Part shown: one piece after another, positions 1 through 9,460 of the stretch | Layout: each line of letters opens with the position of its first letter | Position numbering within the stretch: the stretch's first letter is position 1 | Assembly (NCBI RefSeq): GCF_918320885.1 | Contig: NZ_OU907312.1 | Location: 1-64,000 of the forward strand | DNA length: 64,000 nt | Direction of reading: 5' to 3' | Source of the DNA: an unidentified bacterial endosymbiont | Lineage (GTDB): Bacteria > Pseudomonadota > Gammaproteobacteria > Enterobacterales > G038960095 | The notes under the pieces: model-generated | Databases searched by the model: none | Told to the model about the DNA's origin: nothing | The model's input: the letters and a program-made list of their open reading frames with translations, nothing else | Program-made: the position numbers and the translations under genes

Positions 1-654
1 TCCAATGCGGTGGATGTCATCATTATTGACTCGGTAGCCGCATTAACCCCAAAAGCAGAAATTGAAGGCGAAATGGGAGATTCCCACGTTGGTTTACAAG
101 CCCGTTTAATGTCGCAAGCCTTGCGTAAGTTAACCGCTAATATCAAAAATGCGAACTGCCTGGTGATTTTTATCAACCAAATCCGCATGAAAATTGGTGT
201 GATGTTTGGCAGTCCAGAAACCACTACTGGTGGAAACGCCCTGAAATTCTATGCTTCGGTCCGTTTAGATATCCGCCGTATTGGAGCGGTTAAAGAGGGT
301 GAAGAGGTTACTGGTAACGAAACCCGCGTCAAAGTGGTTAAAAACAAGGTAGCGCCCCCTTTCCGTCAAGCGGAGTTTCAAATTCTCTACGGCGGCGGGA
401 TCTCCAAAGAGGGTGAACTCATCGATCTAGGGGTCAAATACAAATTAGTTGAGAAGAGCGGCGCTTGGTACAGCTATAACCACAATAAAATTGGACAAGG
501 TAAAGCTAATTCCATGAAATTCTTAATGGAGCAAGTGGAAGTTGCCAACACCTTAGAGCGTCAGTTACGCGACCTATTACTCAATGACTATCAGCGTGAA
601 CCAGACTCTATCCCAGCAATGGCTAGGATAGAGCCGTTGGTCGATAGCCTGTAA
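1..654 (+). CDS. recA: Recombinase RecA, 3' part (5' end outside window)
   Basis: RecA forms ATP-dependent filaments on single-stranded DNA for strand exchange and for LexA self-cleavage in the SOS response. The reading frame is open from base 1 with no start in view, so the N-terminal part, including the Walker A loop, lies upstream of the window. Visible are the Walker B stretch ([10 protein letters not shown], near the left edge), the L1 region, the INQIRMKIG segment, the L2 loop ([17 protein letters not shown]) and the C-terminal domain. The extreme C-terminus is less acidic than in E. coli. No recX follows; alaS starts 84 bp downstream. The GTG at base 10 is an internal valine codon, not a start. 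Family identity is certain. Confidence 0.97.
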   Translation, partial: SNAVDVIIIDSVAALTPKAEIEGEMGDSHVGLQARLMSQALRKLTANIKNANCLVIFINQIRMKIGVMFGSPETTTGGNALKFYASVRLDIRRIGAVKEGEEVTGNETRVKVVKNKVAPPFRQAEFQILYGGGISKEGELIDLGVKYKLVEKSGAWYSYNHNKIGQGKANSMKFLMEQVEVANTLERQLRDLLLNDYQREPDSIPAMARIEPLVDSL

Positions 655-692
655 GTGGTTGAAGCGATAAGCTTTCAATTGTGTAACGCGTG

Positions 693-716
693 GAGATCAC
701 AGTAAGCTGTGATCTC
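693..716 (+). terminator. Perfect inverted repeat between recA and alaS, possible weak terminator
   Basis: Two perfect 10-base arms (693-702 and 707-716) flank a TAAG loop. The following bases TGTTATT are only moderately T-rich, so termination of recA would be weak. It could instead be an attenuator or protein-binding site in front of alaS, whose start codon is 22 bases further on. Confidence 0.4.
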
Positions 717-738
717 TGTTATTCGAGATTGTTTTGCT

Positions 739-3372
739 ATGAAAAAAAGAAGTACCGCTGACATTCGCCAAACTTTTCTGGATTTTTTCCAGCAAAAACG
801 ACACACCCTGGTTGCCAGCAGCACGCTTGTGCCCCCCCATGATCCCAGCCTGCTATTTACCAATGCTGGCATGAATCAGTTTAAAGAATTTTTTCTTGGT
901 TTAGCTAAGAGCCCCTACGGTTGTGCGGTCACGGTACAACGCTGTCTACGTGCCGGCGGCAAACATAATGATCTAGAACAGGTGGGACATACAGCGCGTC
1001 ATCATACTTTTTTCGAAATGTTAGGCAACTTTAGCTTTGGTGATTACTTTAAACGAGAGGCTATCAGCTTTGCTTGGGAGTTGTTGACGAGTGACCGCTG
1101 GTTTGGACTGCCTAAAGAGCAGTTGTGGATTACCGTGTATGACAGTGATGAGGAGTCCTACGCTATTTGGGCTGATGACATCGGCGTGCCTACGGCACGT
1201 ATCATCCGTATCGGTGATAATCAAGGAGCTCCCTATGCTTCCGACAATTTCTGGCAGATGGGTGAGACCGGTCCCTGCGGGCCCTGTACTGAAATATTTT
1301 ATGATCATGGTGCCGACATTGCGGGTGGCCCTCCGGGCAGTTTAACCGCTGACGGTGATCGTTTTGTTGAAATCTGGAACTTGGTTTTCATGCAGTTTAA
1401 CCGTCAACAAGCGGGGACTTTACAACCCTTGCCCACGCCCTGTGTTGATACAGGACTGGGACTGGAACGTCTGGCAGCGGTCCTGCAAGGGGTTTGTTCT
1501 AATTATGATACCGATATTTTTCAGGCACTGCAGCGTGAAATCGCCGCCGTGATCCAGATTCAGGATCAACAACAGCCGGCAGTGCGTATTATTGCCGACC
1601 ACCTCCGAGCCTCAGCTTTTTTAATGGCTGATGGTGTGACACCTAGCAATGAAGGCCGTGGTTACGTTTTACGACGGATTATTCGCCGAGCGATCCGTTA
1701 CGGCCAAAAATTGGGAGCACCAGCCCCCTTCTTTTATCAACTGCTTGATCCTTTAATAACCATCATGGGTGATGTAGCCGTGGAGGTCGCCCAACAGCGA
1801 ACGGTGATAGCTCAACGTTTAAAATCAGAAGAGCAGCAATTCACACAAACTTTACAGCACGCTTCCGCACTGCTCGCTGAGCAACTAGCCCTGCTGACTG
1901 GGAATACCTTCAGTGGGGAGGCGGCTTTTGAGCTCTATGACACCTATGGTTTACCATTAGACTTGACCATTGAGATCTGTCGAGAACACAATGTGGTGGT
2001 TGATCAGGTTGGTTTTGATCAGGCGATGGCGGCTCAACGACAACGGGCGAAGGGCTCAAGCCAGTTTACGGTTGATCATCAACCGATCATCCAGGTGGAG
2101 CCCCCCTCTCTGTTTTGCGGTTATGAAGCCTTAGAGATCAGATCTGAAGTGGTGGGGTTATGGTGTCAAGGAGAGCGAGTCGAACGGATTCATGCCGGAG
2201 AAACAGCGATTGTCTTTTTAAAACAGACCCCGTTCTATGCTACTGCAGGAGGGCAAATTGGTGATCACGGGCAGTTGACAGCGCCTGATAAGCGGTTTGA
2301 GGTGCGTGATACCCAGCGTTACGGCGTGGCTATAGGACATAGCGGCTGTTTACTGAGTGGCCAGTTATCGATTGGTGATATAATCGATGCTCAGGTCGAT
2401 AGTGTCAAACGTCAGGCCACTGCTCTCAATCACTCAGCCACCCATTTGCTGCATGCGGCTTTACGCCAACTGCTGGGTGATCAGGTCATGCAAAAGGGCT
2501 CCTTAGTGACTGCCGAGTACTTACGTCTTGACTTTTCAGGGAGCGAACCCTTATGCCTAGAGCAACGGGTGCAAGTAGAACAGTTGGTGAATGACCAGAT
2601 TCGCCAAAACCACCTGATTCAAACGGAGACGATGTCGTTAGCAGAGGCAAAAGCGCAGGGGGCTTTAGCTTTTTTTGAGGAAAAATATGGTGATCAGGTA
2701 CGTCTTTTAACCATGGGAAATTTTTCCAAAGAGCTCTGTGGAGGTACTCATGCTAGGCGAACTGGAGATATTGGGTTATTCCATCTTCTCTCTGAATCGG
2801 GCGTGGCCGCCGGTGTGCGACGCATTGAGGCACTCACTGGTGCCACAGCGCTGCAACAATGGCAACAGCAACAGCAGCATCTGCTGCAGCTCTCTGCCTT
2901 GGTGAAAGCGCGTAGTGGGCAGCAGTTGGTCAATAAAGTGCAGGCACTGCTGCACAATCAGCAGCAGCTGAGCAAGCGAGTAGAGCAATTACAAGAAAAT
3001 TTAGCATTACAATCGATTAATCAGCTCATAAACAGTGCTAATATCATAAAAGATGTTAATATCATAGTTAGTTTGATAAAAAACAGTGAAGTTAAAACCT
3101 TAAAAGTTATCGTTGATGAGTTGAAACAACGGCTGGGTACCGCGATCATTCTGTTAGCAACCGTAGTGAAAGGGAGGGTCCATTTCATCGCTGGTGTTAC
3201 TCCTAACTTGACACCTCGGATCACGGCAACTGAGCTCATGGATGAAGTAGTTCTGCGAGTCAGCGGTAAAGGGGGCGGGCGTCCCGAGTTGGCACAAGGT
3301 GCCGGAAGCGACGTTAGCGCGGTAGCTACAGCGCTCGCTGCAGCTACCGCTTGGGTGACGACTCAACTGTAG
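739..3372 (+). CDS. alaS: Alanine--tRNA ligase
   Basis: AlaRS charges tRNA-Ala and edits mis-charged Ser/Gly. The protein is 877 aa (E. coli 876). The N-terminal catalytic domain opens with the family-typical STADIRQTFLDFF. The editing domain carries the zinc-binding pairs NHSATHLLH and CGGTHARRTGD. The C-terminal part is a glutamine-rich coiled coil leading into the C-Ala domain, ending with GKGGGRPELAQG. The ATG at 739 gives a protein collinear with E. coli; the in-frame GTG at 709 would add ten residues not found in the family and overlaps the inverted repeat. The recA-alaS-csrA order is that of enteric bacteria, without recX. Confidence 0.96.
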   Translation: MKKRSTADIRQTFLDFFQQKRHTLVASSTLVPPHDPSLLFTNAGMNQFKEFFLGLAKSPYGCAVTVQRCLRAGGKHNDLEQVGHTARHHTFFEMLGNFSFGDYFKREAISFAWELLTSDRWFGLPKEQLWITVYDSDEESYAIWADDIGVPTARIIRIGDNQGAPYASDNFWQMGETGPCGPCTEIFYDHGADIAGGPPGSLTADGDRFVEIWNLVFMQFNRQQAGTLQPLPTPCVDTGLGLERLAAVLQGVCSNYDTDIFQALQREIAAVIQIQDQQQPAVRIIADHLRASAFLMADGVTPSNEGRGYVLRRIIRRAIRYGQKLGAPAPFFYQLLDPLITIMGDVAVEVAQQRTVIAQRLKSEEQQFTQTLQHASALLAEQLALLTGNTFSGEAAFELYDTYGLPLDLTIEICREHNVVVDQVGFDQAMAAQRQRAKGSSQFTVDHQPIIQVEPPSLFCGYEALEIRSEVVGLWCQGERVERIHAGETAIVFLKQTPFYATAGGQIGDHGQLTAPDKRFEVRDTQRYGVAIGHSGCLLSGQLSIGDIIDAQVDSVKRQATALNHSATHLLHAALRQLLGDQVMQKGSLVTAEYLRLDFSGSEPLCLEQRVQVEQLVNDQIRQNHLIQTETMSLAEAKAQGALAFFEEKYGDQVRLLTMGNFSKELCGGTHARRTGDIGLFHLLSESGVAAGVRRIEALTGATALQQWQQQQQHLLQLSALVKARSGQQLVNKVQALLHNQQQLSKRVEQLQENLALQSINQLINSANIIKDVNIIVSLIKNSEVKTLKVIVDELKQRLGTAIILLATVVKGRVHFIAGVTPNLTPRITATELMDEVVLRVSGKGGGRPELAQGAGSDVSAVATALAAATAWVTTQL

Positions 3373-3429
3373 CCACTCAACACTGACTCTGCTGGTGAAT
3401 AGCCTCGGTCACGCCGCCCAATTTTGAAG

Positions 3430-3458
3430 TTGAAGAATTCTTACGAGCAATGTATAGA
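3430..3458 (+). promoter_or_regulatory. Putative sigma70 promoter for csrA
   Basis: TTGAAG (3430-3435) and TATAGA (3453-3458) are separated by 17 bases, in the 204-bp gap between alaS and csrA. The implied leader is about 110 nt and contains GGA motifs, including the Shine-Dalgarno AAGGAG, which is where CsrA represses its own translation in E. coli. Found by eye only. Confidence 0.45.
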
Positions 3459-3576
3459 ATAGCAGTTTTTTAAAACGATAATGCGCGCTCTGCTTTGTGA
3501 TGTCCTCAGAGCAGAGATAATAGGATAACCACAAGTTTTTAAACTGAATGTTTAGTTTATTTTCAAGGAGCAAAAA

Positions 3577-3786
3577 ATGTTGATCCTAACTCGTCGAGTT
3601 GGTGAAACCTTAATGATTGGCGACCAAGTCACTGTGACTGTCCTCGGCGTGAAAGGAAACCAAGTACGTATTGGTGTAAATGCCCCCAAAGAGGTTTCAG
3701 TGCATCGTGAAGAGATTTACCAACGTATTCAGGCGGAAAAATTACAATCAACCCCTGAACTGTTCAATGAGGCTTATGAGTTATAA
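3577..3786 (+). CDS. csrA: Carbon storage regulator CsrA
   Basis: CsrA is a small dimeric RNA-binding protein that represses or stabilises mRNAs by binding GGA motifs near ribosome-binding sites. It controls carbon storage, motility and biofilm. The 69-aa product starts [16 protein letters not shown] and keeps the conserved R44-type region ([12 protein letters not shown]). It is a few residues longer than E. coli CsrA (61 aa), with an unrelated tail. A strong AAGGAG lies seven bases before the ATG. As in E. coli it sits between alaS and a serine tRNA gene. Confidence 0.95.
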   Translation: MLILTRRVGETLMIGDQVTVTVLGVKGNQVRIGVNAPKEVSVHREEIYQRIQAEKLQSTPELFNEAYEL

Positions 3787-4027
3787 CTGGTTAGATGCGC
3801 TGATTGATTTGGCTTCACTGGAAGCGCCGCACGCTGTGATGAACACCAGCAGGTGATCGCTGTTAGGCCGCTTGACAATACGCTGCCCTGCAAATTGGTA
3901 GCGTTGATCAGCATTGCAATAGTCCATTTGTGAGCGCTTTCGCAGCTTATCACCTGTTTTTACTGGTGGGACTTTATCTATCGTGTCATGACTAAATCTG
4001 TGACATTGCCTGAAACTCAAAAAGCGT

Positions 4028-4055
4028 TTGACTTATCCTGGCAACCAAGTAATAT
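4028..4055 (+). promoter_or_regulatory. Putative promoter of the tRNA-Ser/tRNA-Arg operon
   Basis: TTGACT (4028-4033), a 16-base spacer and TAATAT (4050-4055) are followed at once by a GC-rich discriminator (GGCCGCC), as expected for a stringently controlled stable-RNA promoter. The first tRNA begins 17 bases after the -10 box. Confidence 0.6.
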
Positions 4056-4072
4056 GGCCGCCACGGTGATTG

Positions 4073-4165
4073 GGTGAGGTGGCCGAGTGGCTGAAGGCGC
4101 TCCCCTGCTAAGGGAGTATAGAGTCAAAACCTCTATCGAGGGTTCGAATCCCTCCCTCATCGCCA
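4073..4165 (+). tRNA. serV: tRNA-Ser (anticodon GCU)
   Basis: A class II tRNA of 93 nt with encoded CCA. The acceptor arms GGTGAGG / CCTCATC pair with one G-U wobble. The anticodon loop CTGCTAA gives GCT at 4107-4109. There is a long variable arm, then a T loop GGTTCGAATCC. The sequence closely follows E. coli serV, which also lies just after csrA. Confidence 0.95.
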
Positions 4166-4199
4166 AAGTAGTCCTTGAGACCATTGATCCGATGGTTTT

Positions 4200-4276
4200 G
4201 CATCCGTAGCTCAGCTGGATAGAGTACCCGGCTACGAACCGGGCGGTCAGAGGTTCGAATCCTCTCGGATGCACCA
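4200..4276 (+). tRNA. argV: tRNA-Arg (anticodon ACG)
   Basis: A 77-nt tRNA with encoded CCA. The acceptor arms GCATCCG / CGGATGC pair perfectly. The anticodon stem CCCGG / CCGGG encloses the loop containing ACG (4234-4236). E. coli has several argV-type copies after serV; only one is present here. It is probably co-transcribed with the serine tRNA 34 bases upstream. Confidence 0.95.
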
Positions 4277-4382
4277 TATTCACATCAACTCTGTTATAGG
4301 CACGGATTGCTAGGTAACGATGGTTAAGGCGTCGTGGCCGTGCTGCCGCGGCTTATCTATTTATAGCAATGGCGTTACCCGG

Positions 4383-5945
4383 TTGATCACACCTAGAGCC
4401 ATTGATATCGCTTGGCTAGCAGCTCATTCAGATCTCCTACAAAACCTGCAGCGTGGCCTTGAACGCGAAGCCCTGCGTATTAACCAGCAAGGCTGTTTAG
4501 CACCAACACCACATCCTAATACCTTAGGGGCTGCTTTAACCCATCGCTGGATGACCACTGATTTTGCTGAAGCGATGTTAGAATTGACCACCCCAGTTAA
4601 AACCGACCTCACAACCCTGTTACAATTCCTCCAGGATCTACATGGCCATGCCTTGCGACACCTCAAAGGTGAGTCCCTCTGGCCACTCAGCATGCCTGAT
4701 CTGCCAGAGCAAGCGCCGCACATTGCCCTAGCCCATTACGGCAGCTCACAGCTCGGGCGCTTTAAAACCCTATACCGTCAAGGGCTACAACAGCGCTATG
4801 GCGCTATCATGCAGTGTATCGCCGGGATCCACTACAATGTCTCGTTCCCGCCAGCCTTTTGGCTGGCCCATCAGACAGCAGCATCAAGCCCCTACAGCCA
4901 ATCCTGCCCTTCAACAGGTTATTTCCGCCTGATTCGCAACTACTATCGTTTTGGCTGGATCATCCCCTATTTGTTTGGGGCTTCTCCTGTGATCACGGTT
5001 AGTTTTCTACGCAGCTGTCAAACCACTTTACCCTTTGAAGCGCTATCCTCGGAGATTTGGGGATTGCCCTATGCCACCTCATTGCGACTCAGTGATATTG
5101 GCTATAACAACCGCCTGCTCCCCTTTCAACCCTCACTCAACCAGCTAGAAGATTACCTTCAAGGGGTACAGCAGCTCTTGCAGACACCCTCCCCTGAGTT
5201 TGCCCAACTTGGGGTGAAGCGATCGGGTACTTATCAACAGCTGAACAGTCGTGTGCTACAACTTGAAAATGAGTTTTATTGCCCGATTCGACCCAAAGCA
5301 ATACAACGACCTGGAGAGCGACCGTTAAAAGCGCTGCGGCGGCGCGGCGTCGATTACCTGGAAGTACGCGCTCTTGATTTAAATCCCTTTTCACCGATAG
5401 GTGTTGACGCTACTCAACTCCGCTTTCTTGATCTATTCCTAGTGTGGTGCGCCCTGGCTGATCCAAAACTCATGACGCCTCAGGAGTTCACCCAGTGTCA
5501 GAATAATTGGCAGCGCATCTGTATCGCTGGCCGGCAACCTGGCCAATTCATTACCGTGAATAGTGGCCAACAGCGACCGCTGGCTGAAGTGGGTCAGGCA
5601 CTGTTGGCTGAGCTACAAGCGATAGCACCGCTGTTTGATCAAGCAGACCCAGATAAGCCCTACCAGAGGGTCTGTCAACAGCTGGCCCCTGCCATGCGTG
5701 ATCCCTCCCTGACCCTCTCTGCTCAACTGCTCGCCCTGATCAAACAGGGCAACGGGGACCTACGGGCGCTCGGTTTAACCTTAGCGCAAGGCTATCGTGA
5801 CACCCTGATGAGTCAACCACTGCAGTGCTTGACCGAGCAGGAATTAGTCGAAGAACAGCAACGATCTTTCGCCGAGCTGAGGGCCTTAGAGCAGTGCGAA
5901 TCGCTGAACTTTGAGCAGTACCTCGCACAACAGCTCGCACTCTAA
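4383..5945 (+). CDS. gshA: Glutamate--cysteine ligase
   Basis: GshA joins glutamate and cysteine, the first step of glutathione synthesis. The frame is open from an ATG at 4320, but residues match E. coli GshA one for one only from the TTG at 4383; the first 32 positions align without a gap. E. coli gshA also starts with TTG. This start gives 520 aa against 518. Family segments seen include RGLEREALRI, WMTTDFAEAMLEL, FKTLYRQGLQQRYG, NYYRFGWIIPYLFGASP and YLEVRALDLNPFSPIG. No clear Shine-Dalgarno precedes the TTG, while a weak AGGTAA precedes the ATG, so the longer form cannot be excluded. It ends 12 bp from the convergent corB gene. Confidence 0.93.
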   Translation: MITPRAIDIAWLAAHSDLLQNLQRGLEREALRINQQGCLAPTPHPNTLGAALTHRWMTTDFAEAMLELTTPVKTDLTTLLQFLQDLHGHALRHLKGESLWPLSMPDLPEQAPHIALAHYGSSQLGRFKTLYRQGLQQRYGAIMQCIAGIHYNVSFPPAFWLAHQTAASSPYSQSCPSTGYFRLIRNYYRFGWIIPYLFGASPVITVSFLRSCQTTLPFEALSSEIWGLPYATSLRLSDIGYNNRLLPFQPSLNQLEDYLQGVQQLLQTPSPEFAQLGVKRSGTYQQLNSRVLQLENEFYCPIRPKAIQRPGERPLKALRRRGVDYLEVRALDLNPFSPIGVDATQLRFLDLFLVWCALADPKLMTPQEFTQCQNNWQRICIAGRQPGQFITVNSGQQRPLAEVGQALLAELQAIAPLFDQADPDKPYQRVCQQLAPAMRDPSLTLSAQLLALIKQGNGDLRALGLTLAQGYRDTLMSQPLQCLTEQELVEEQQRSFAELRALEQCESLNFEQYLAQQLAL

Positions 5946-5957
5946 AGCCCCTCGACC

Positions 5958-7238
5958 TTATCCGCGCTGAGCTGGCGCCTGCATCAGCCACAGTTTCACC
6001 TGGTTAATCCGATTATCTTTAACCGCTACAATCTCAAACTCATAACCCAAAGCAATAAAACGGGTTCCCACGGGCGGAATGGTTTCCAAGTACTCCAATA
6101 ATAAGCCATTCAGGGTCCTAGGGCCGGTTAACGGCAATGACTGCGCTAACACCTTATTGAGATCACGAATATTCGTAGCACCCGCCACCAGCACCGAACC
6201 ATCTGCTTGCGGCACCATCTCTTCCTCTAAGGAGGGGGCAATAGAGGTGGTAAAATCCCCCACGATCTCCTCTAAGATAGCTTGTACGGTCAGCAATCCT
6301 TTGATATCCCCATACTCATCCACCACTACCCCGGTATGTTCTTTATTGCGCTGAAATTTCATTAATTGAACATTCAACGACGTTCCTTCAGGAATAAAAT
6401 AGATCTCATCGGCCGCTCGCAATAGCCTCTCTTTATTAATTTCATTTTTTTCTAGCATTAACCGGTAGGCTTCACGCACCCGCAGCAGGCCGACGACGTT
6501 GTCTAGATTTCCCCGATACAGTAGCAGGCGGCTGTAGGGGCAATGGAGCACTTGGCGTAGGATAGATTTCCAATCATCATTAATATCGATACCCACGATT
6601 TCACTACGAGGAATCATCACATCTTCTACACTCATGGTCTCTAGATCTAGGATCGAGAGTAGCATCTGCTGGTAGCGGCGAGGAATCAATGGATTGGCTT
6701 CATTGAAGAGTGTTCGTAACTCCTCTTGACTGAGCGCACTGGGTGGTGGTTGATCAGAACGGAGTCCCAATAAAGCGATGAGCGCTCTGGTGAGCATATT
6801 TAATAAATTGACTAACGGCAGCATGATTTTTAGTAAGGGGCGCAGTAACCAGGTGCTGGGGAAAGCAATCCGTTCTGGATGCAGTGCCGCCACAGTTTTA
6901 GGTGCTATTTCTGCAAAAATGAGGATAAACAAGGTTAAAAAAATCGTCGCCATCAGCGCCCCGGTGTTGCCATATAACCGTAGGCCGAGCATGGTTGCCA
7001 ACGCGGAGGCGCCAATATTCACTAAATTATTACCAATCAGTACCAAACTGATAAATTGATCGGGGTACTGTAGCAACTGCTCAGCGCGACGGGCGGCGCG
7101 GTGGCCCTGCTTGGCCAGATGACGTAATCGGTAACGATTGAGGGTCATGATGCTGGTCTCTGAAGCGGAGAAGTAGGCAGACAGCACCAGCATGATGATC
7201 AAGATGACGATGAGCATAGTCGTTGAAATAGCTTGCAA
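5958..7238 (-). CDS. corB: CorB/YfjD family membrane protein (CNNM domain, CBS pair, CorC_HlyC domain)
   Basis: Members have been linked to magnesium/cobalt handling; the exact transport role is not settled. Several hydrophobic segments form an N-terminal DUF21/CNNM domain (LIVILIIMLVLSAYFSASET onward). A CBS-domain pair follows (VEDVMIPRSEIVGIDIN, and the GVVVDEYGDIKGLLT stretch), then a C-terminal CorC_HlyC domain. The TTG at 7238 matches the E. coli YfjD start and is preceded by AGGAA, giving 426 aa (E. coli about 428). An ATG further upstream (7292) would add 18 residues not seen in the family. In E. coli the gene is also a neighbour of ffh. Confidence 0.9.
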   Translation of the reverse strand: MQAISTTMLIVILIIMLVLSAYFSASETSIMTLNRYRLRHLAKQGHRAARRAEQLLQYPDQFISLVLIGNNLVNIGASALATMLGLRLYGNTGALMATIFLTLFILIFAEIAPKTVAALHPERIAFPSTWLLRPLLKIMLPLVNLLNMLTRALIALLGLRSDQPPPSALSQEELRTLFNEANPLIPRRYQQMLLSILDLETMSVEDVMIPRSEIVGIDINDDWKSILRQVLHCPYSRLLLYRGNLDNVVGLLRVREAYRLMLEKNEINKERLLRAADEIYFIPEGTSLNVQLMKFQRNKEHTGVVVDEYGDIKGLLTVQAILEEIVGDFTTSIAPSLEEEMVPQADGSVLVAGATNIRDLNKVLAQSLPLTGPRTLNGLLLEYLETIPPVGTRFIALGYEFEIVAVKDNRINQVKLWLMQAPAQRG

Positions 7239-7434
7239 GTCACGTATTCCTGTTAAATGAATGCAGTGTGTTACCCCTTTAGATAGGGTCAAAAACCCAG
7301 AACTCCAATAAAAATTGATTCGCTAACACCCTTAAATAGGCAGCAAAAGCAGGCATCGGCCTAGCTGCTCCTGCATCATAACCCGTGATGCCGGTAGCGC
7401 CAACTCTCTCCTGCCTATTCGATCGCAATCCCGT

Positions 7435-7440
7435 TATAAT
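7435..7440 (+). promoter_or_regulatory. Consensus -10 box upstream of ffh
   Basis: A perfect TATAAT lies about 70 bases before the ffh start codon. No good -35 hexamer is visible at 16-18 bases upstream, so only the -10 element is called. Confidence 0.35.
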
Positions 7441-7511
7441 GAGCCCTCTATCGGGCCACCCTGGGGCCCATACACTTATCCCCCTTAACACTGAGTGTGG
7501 ATCGAAAACGC

Positions 7512-8870
7512 ATGTTTGATAACCTAACCGAACGTCTCTCCAGTGCCCTCCGGACTCTGAGTGGCCGTGGACGCCTGACCGAAGATAATATTCAAGAGAG
7601 TTTGCGGGAAGTACGCCGGGCATTACTAGAGGCGGATGTGGCACTCCCGGTCGTGAACGCTTTTATCCATCAGGTGCAACAATCTGCACTGGGTGAAGCG
7701 ATTCATCAAAGCCTAACCCCGGGTCAAGCCTTCATCAAAATTGTGCAGCGAGAATTAACCACACTCATGGGTAGTCACCATCAGCCGCTGCAGCTGCAAA
7801 CCGAACCCCCAGCCGTGCTGCTGATGGTGGGATTGCAGGGTGCTGGTAAAACGACAACTGTGGCAAAATTGGGTCAATTCCTACAGAAATCAAAAAAACG
7901 TAAGATCTTAGTGGCGTCAACTGATGTCTATCGTCCGGCTGCAAAACAACAACTACAGCTGCTTGCCCAAGCCATCGGCGTTGATTTTTTTTCCAGTGAC
8001 TTAGCTGATCCGGTTGACATTGCTCGTGCCGCCCACCAGCAAGCCCGCGTGAAATTCTATGAGATCCTGATCGTTGACACGGCTGGCCGGCTGCATATTG
8101 ACGACAAGATGATGCGGGAAATGCAACAGATCCACCAAGTACTCAATCCCATAGAAACACTCTTTGTGGTCGATGCCACAGTGGGCCAAGATGCGGTCAC
8201 GATGGCCAAAGCCTTTGATAGCCAGCTGCCCCTGACCGGTATTATCTTAACTAAAGCCGATGGTGACACCCGCGGTGGGGCAGCGCTGTCAGTTCGTCAA
8301 GTGACCGGTAAACCTCTTAAATTTTTAGGCGTGGGTGAAAAAAGTGATGCCTTAGAGCCCTTTCATCCAGAGCGACTGGCTAGCCGCATTCTGGGGATGG
8401 GGGATGTGCTGTCGCTGATTGAGGAGCTGGAAGAGAAAACCGATGCTAAGAAAAAAGAGCAGTTGGTCAATAAGTTTAAACAGGGCACGCGCTTTGATTT
8501 TGAAGATTTTCGGGATCAGCTACAGCAGATGAAGAAGATGGGGGGGATGATGGGCGTGCTGAATAAACTCCCGGGTGCCCATCAACTCCCCGATCACCTG
8601 AAGTCTCAACTGGATGATAAACTGTTCACCAGAATGGAAGCGATTATCAACTCGATGACCCGTCAAGAGCGCCAACTCCAAGTTGTGATGAAGGGTTCCC
8701 GCAAACGGCGCGTGGCGCAGGGTGCCGGTGTCCAGGTGCAAGCGGTCAATCAACTGTTGAAGCAGTTTGAAGAGATGCAGCAGATGATGAAAAAGATGCG
8801 CAGTGGCGGCATCGGTAAGATGATGCGCGGCTTTCAAGGTCTGTTACCGCCCGGATTGATGGGGCGGTGA
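7512..8870 (+). CDS. ffh: Signal recognition particle GTPase Ffh
   Basis: Ffh binds 4.5S RNA and signal sequences of nascent inner-membrane proteins and delivers ribosomes to FtsY. It has 452 aa (E. coli 453). Domains in order: N domain with ALLEADVALPVV; G domain with P-loop GLQGAGKTTT (about residues 106-115), DTAGRL, TKADGDTRGG; methionine-rich M domain with the RNA-binding GSRKRRVAQGAG and a QQMMKKM tail. The ATG at 7512 begins MFDNLTERL exactly as in E. coli; the GTG at 7497 adds five extra residues. The ribosomal protein operon (rpsP) that usually follows is absent. Confidence 0.96.
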   Translation: MFDNLTERLSSALRTLSGRGRLTEDNIQESLREVRRALLEADVALPVVNAFIHQVQQSALGEAIHQSLTPGQAFIKIVQRELTTLMGSHHQPLQLQTEPPAVLLMVGLQGAGKTTTVAKLGQFLQKSKKRKILVASTDVYRPAAKQQLQLLAQAIGVDFFSSDLADPVDIARAAHQQARVKFYEILIVDTAGRLHIDDKMMREMQQIHQVLNPIETLFVVDATVGQDAVTMAKAFDSQLPLTGIILTKADGDTRGGAALSVRQVTGKPLKFLGVGEKSDALEPFHPERLASRILGMGDVLSLIEELEEKTDAKKKEQLVNKFKQGTRFDFEDFRDQLQQMKKMGGMMGVLNKLPGAHQLPDHLKSQLDDKLFTRMEAIINSMTRQERQLQVVMKGSRKRRVAQGAGVQVQAVNQLLKQFEEMQQMMKKMRSGGIGKMMRGFQGLLPPGLMGR

Positions 8871-9365
8871 CAGACTTCCATCACTACCAAGCCTTTTAAG
8901 GCACAGGGTGGCTGAGTGCTGCTATTGATTCAACACTGCCAGAAATTGACCCCAACCTGAGGGACCGGGTTGCTAAGACTCTGGTTAAAAAACGAGAGAG
9001 CCGCTGTTTCCACGGGAATGCTCGAGATCTCGCGCCATTGGCCAGACGCTTGAATGACACGGTGTTGATTGTTTAGAATAAACGCTGCTTTCATTAATTG
9101 CTCGCCAGACAACCCTGGTTCTGCTGGATCACGTTGCTTCCTAGTCAACCCAGTTCAGGATTATCTGTTCACGATCCTGAACGGAGCTGCTCCACTAAAA
9201 TTGTGATTGCGACAGATCTTCTGCTGAAGCAGTGCTTCCTACGGTTAGTAGGGGGGCGGATTGGCTGCTCAGAAAAGAGCGGTAGGCTATCAGGACAGCC
9301 GTATGATGAATACGGCGTTATGGCCCTCTAAAACGGTTAGGCTATTCATGGCAAGATCAGACACC
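8871..9365. other. About 500 bp with no recognisable gene
   Basis: Between ffh and the porin terminator only short overlapping reading frames exist, none with recognisable similarity or a good ribosome-binding site. It holds two perfect inverted repeats: 9-base arms at 9153-9161 and 9174-9182, and 7-base arms at 9298-9304 and 9310-9316. Neither is followed by a T run. This is where rpsP-rimM-trmD-rplS would follow in E. coli, so it may be decayed or rearranged DNA. Confidence 0.5.
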
Positions 9366-9396
9366 AATAAAAAACGGCAAAGCAGGGCTTTGCCGT
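9366..9396 (-). terminator. Rho-independent terminator of the porin gene
   Basis: On the minus strand, ten-base arms (9396-9387 and 9383-9374) with a 3-nt loop form a GC-rich hairpin followed directly by six T residues. It lies 64 bp after the porin stop codon. Confidence 0.9.
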
Positions 9397-9460
9397 CTGT
9401 ACTGACTAGCTTAAATCGCCCAAACAACCTATCGGCTGATGGGACACCAACTGGGCGCTA

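Noticed and set aside
4017-4283. Minus-strand frame covering the two tRNA genes
   Set aside because: It is an antisense reading of tRNA sequence, a common false gene call.
7279-7644. Open frame of 121 codons on the minus strand
   Set aside because: It lies opposite the ffh start and the intergenic region, has no family resemblance and no ribosome site.
8930-9148. 72-codon minus-strand frame after ffh
   Set aside because: No recognisable family and no clear ribosome site. It could be a decayed gene but cannot be supported.
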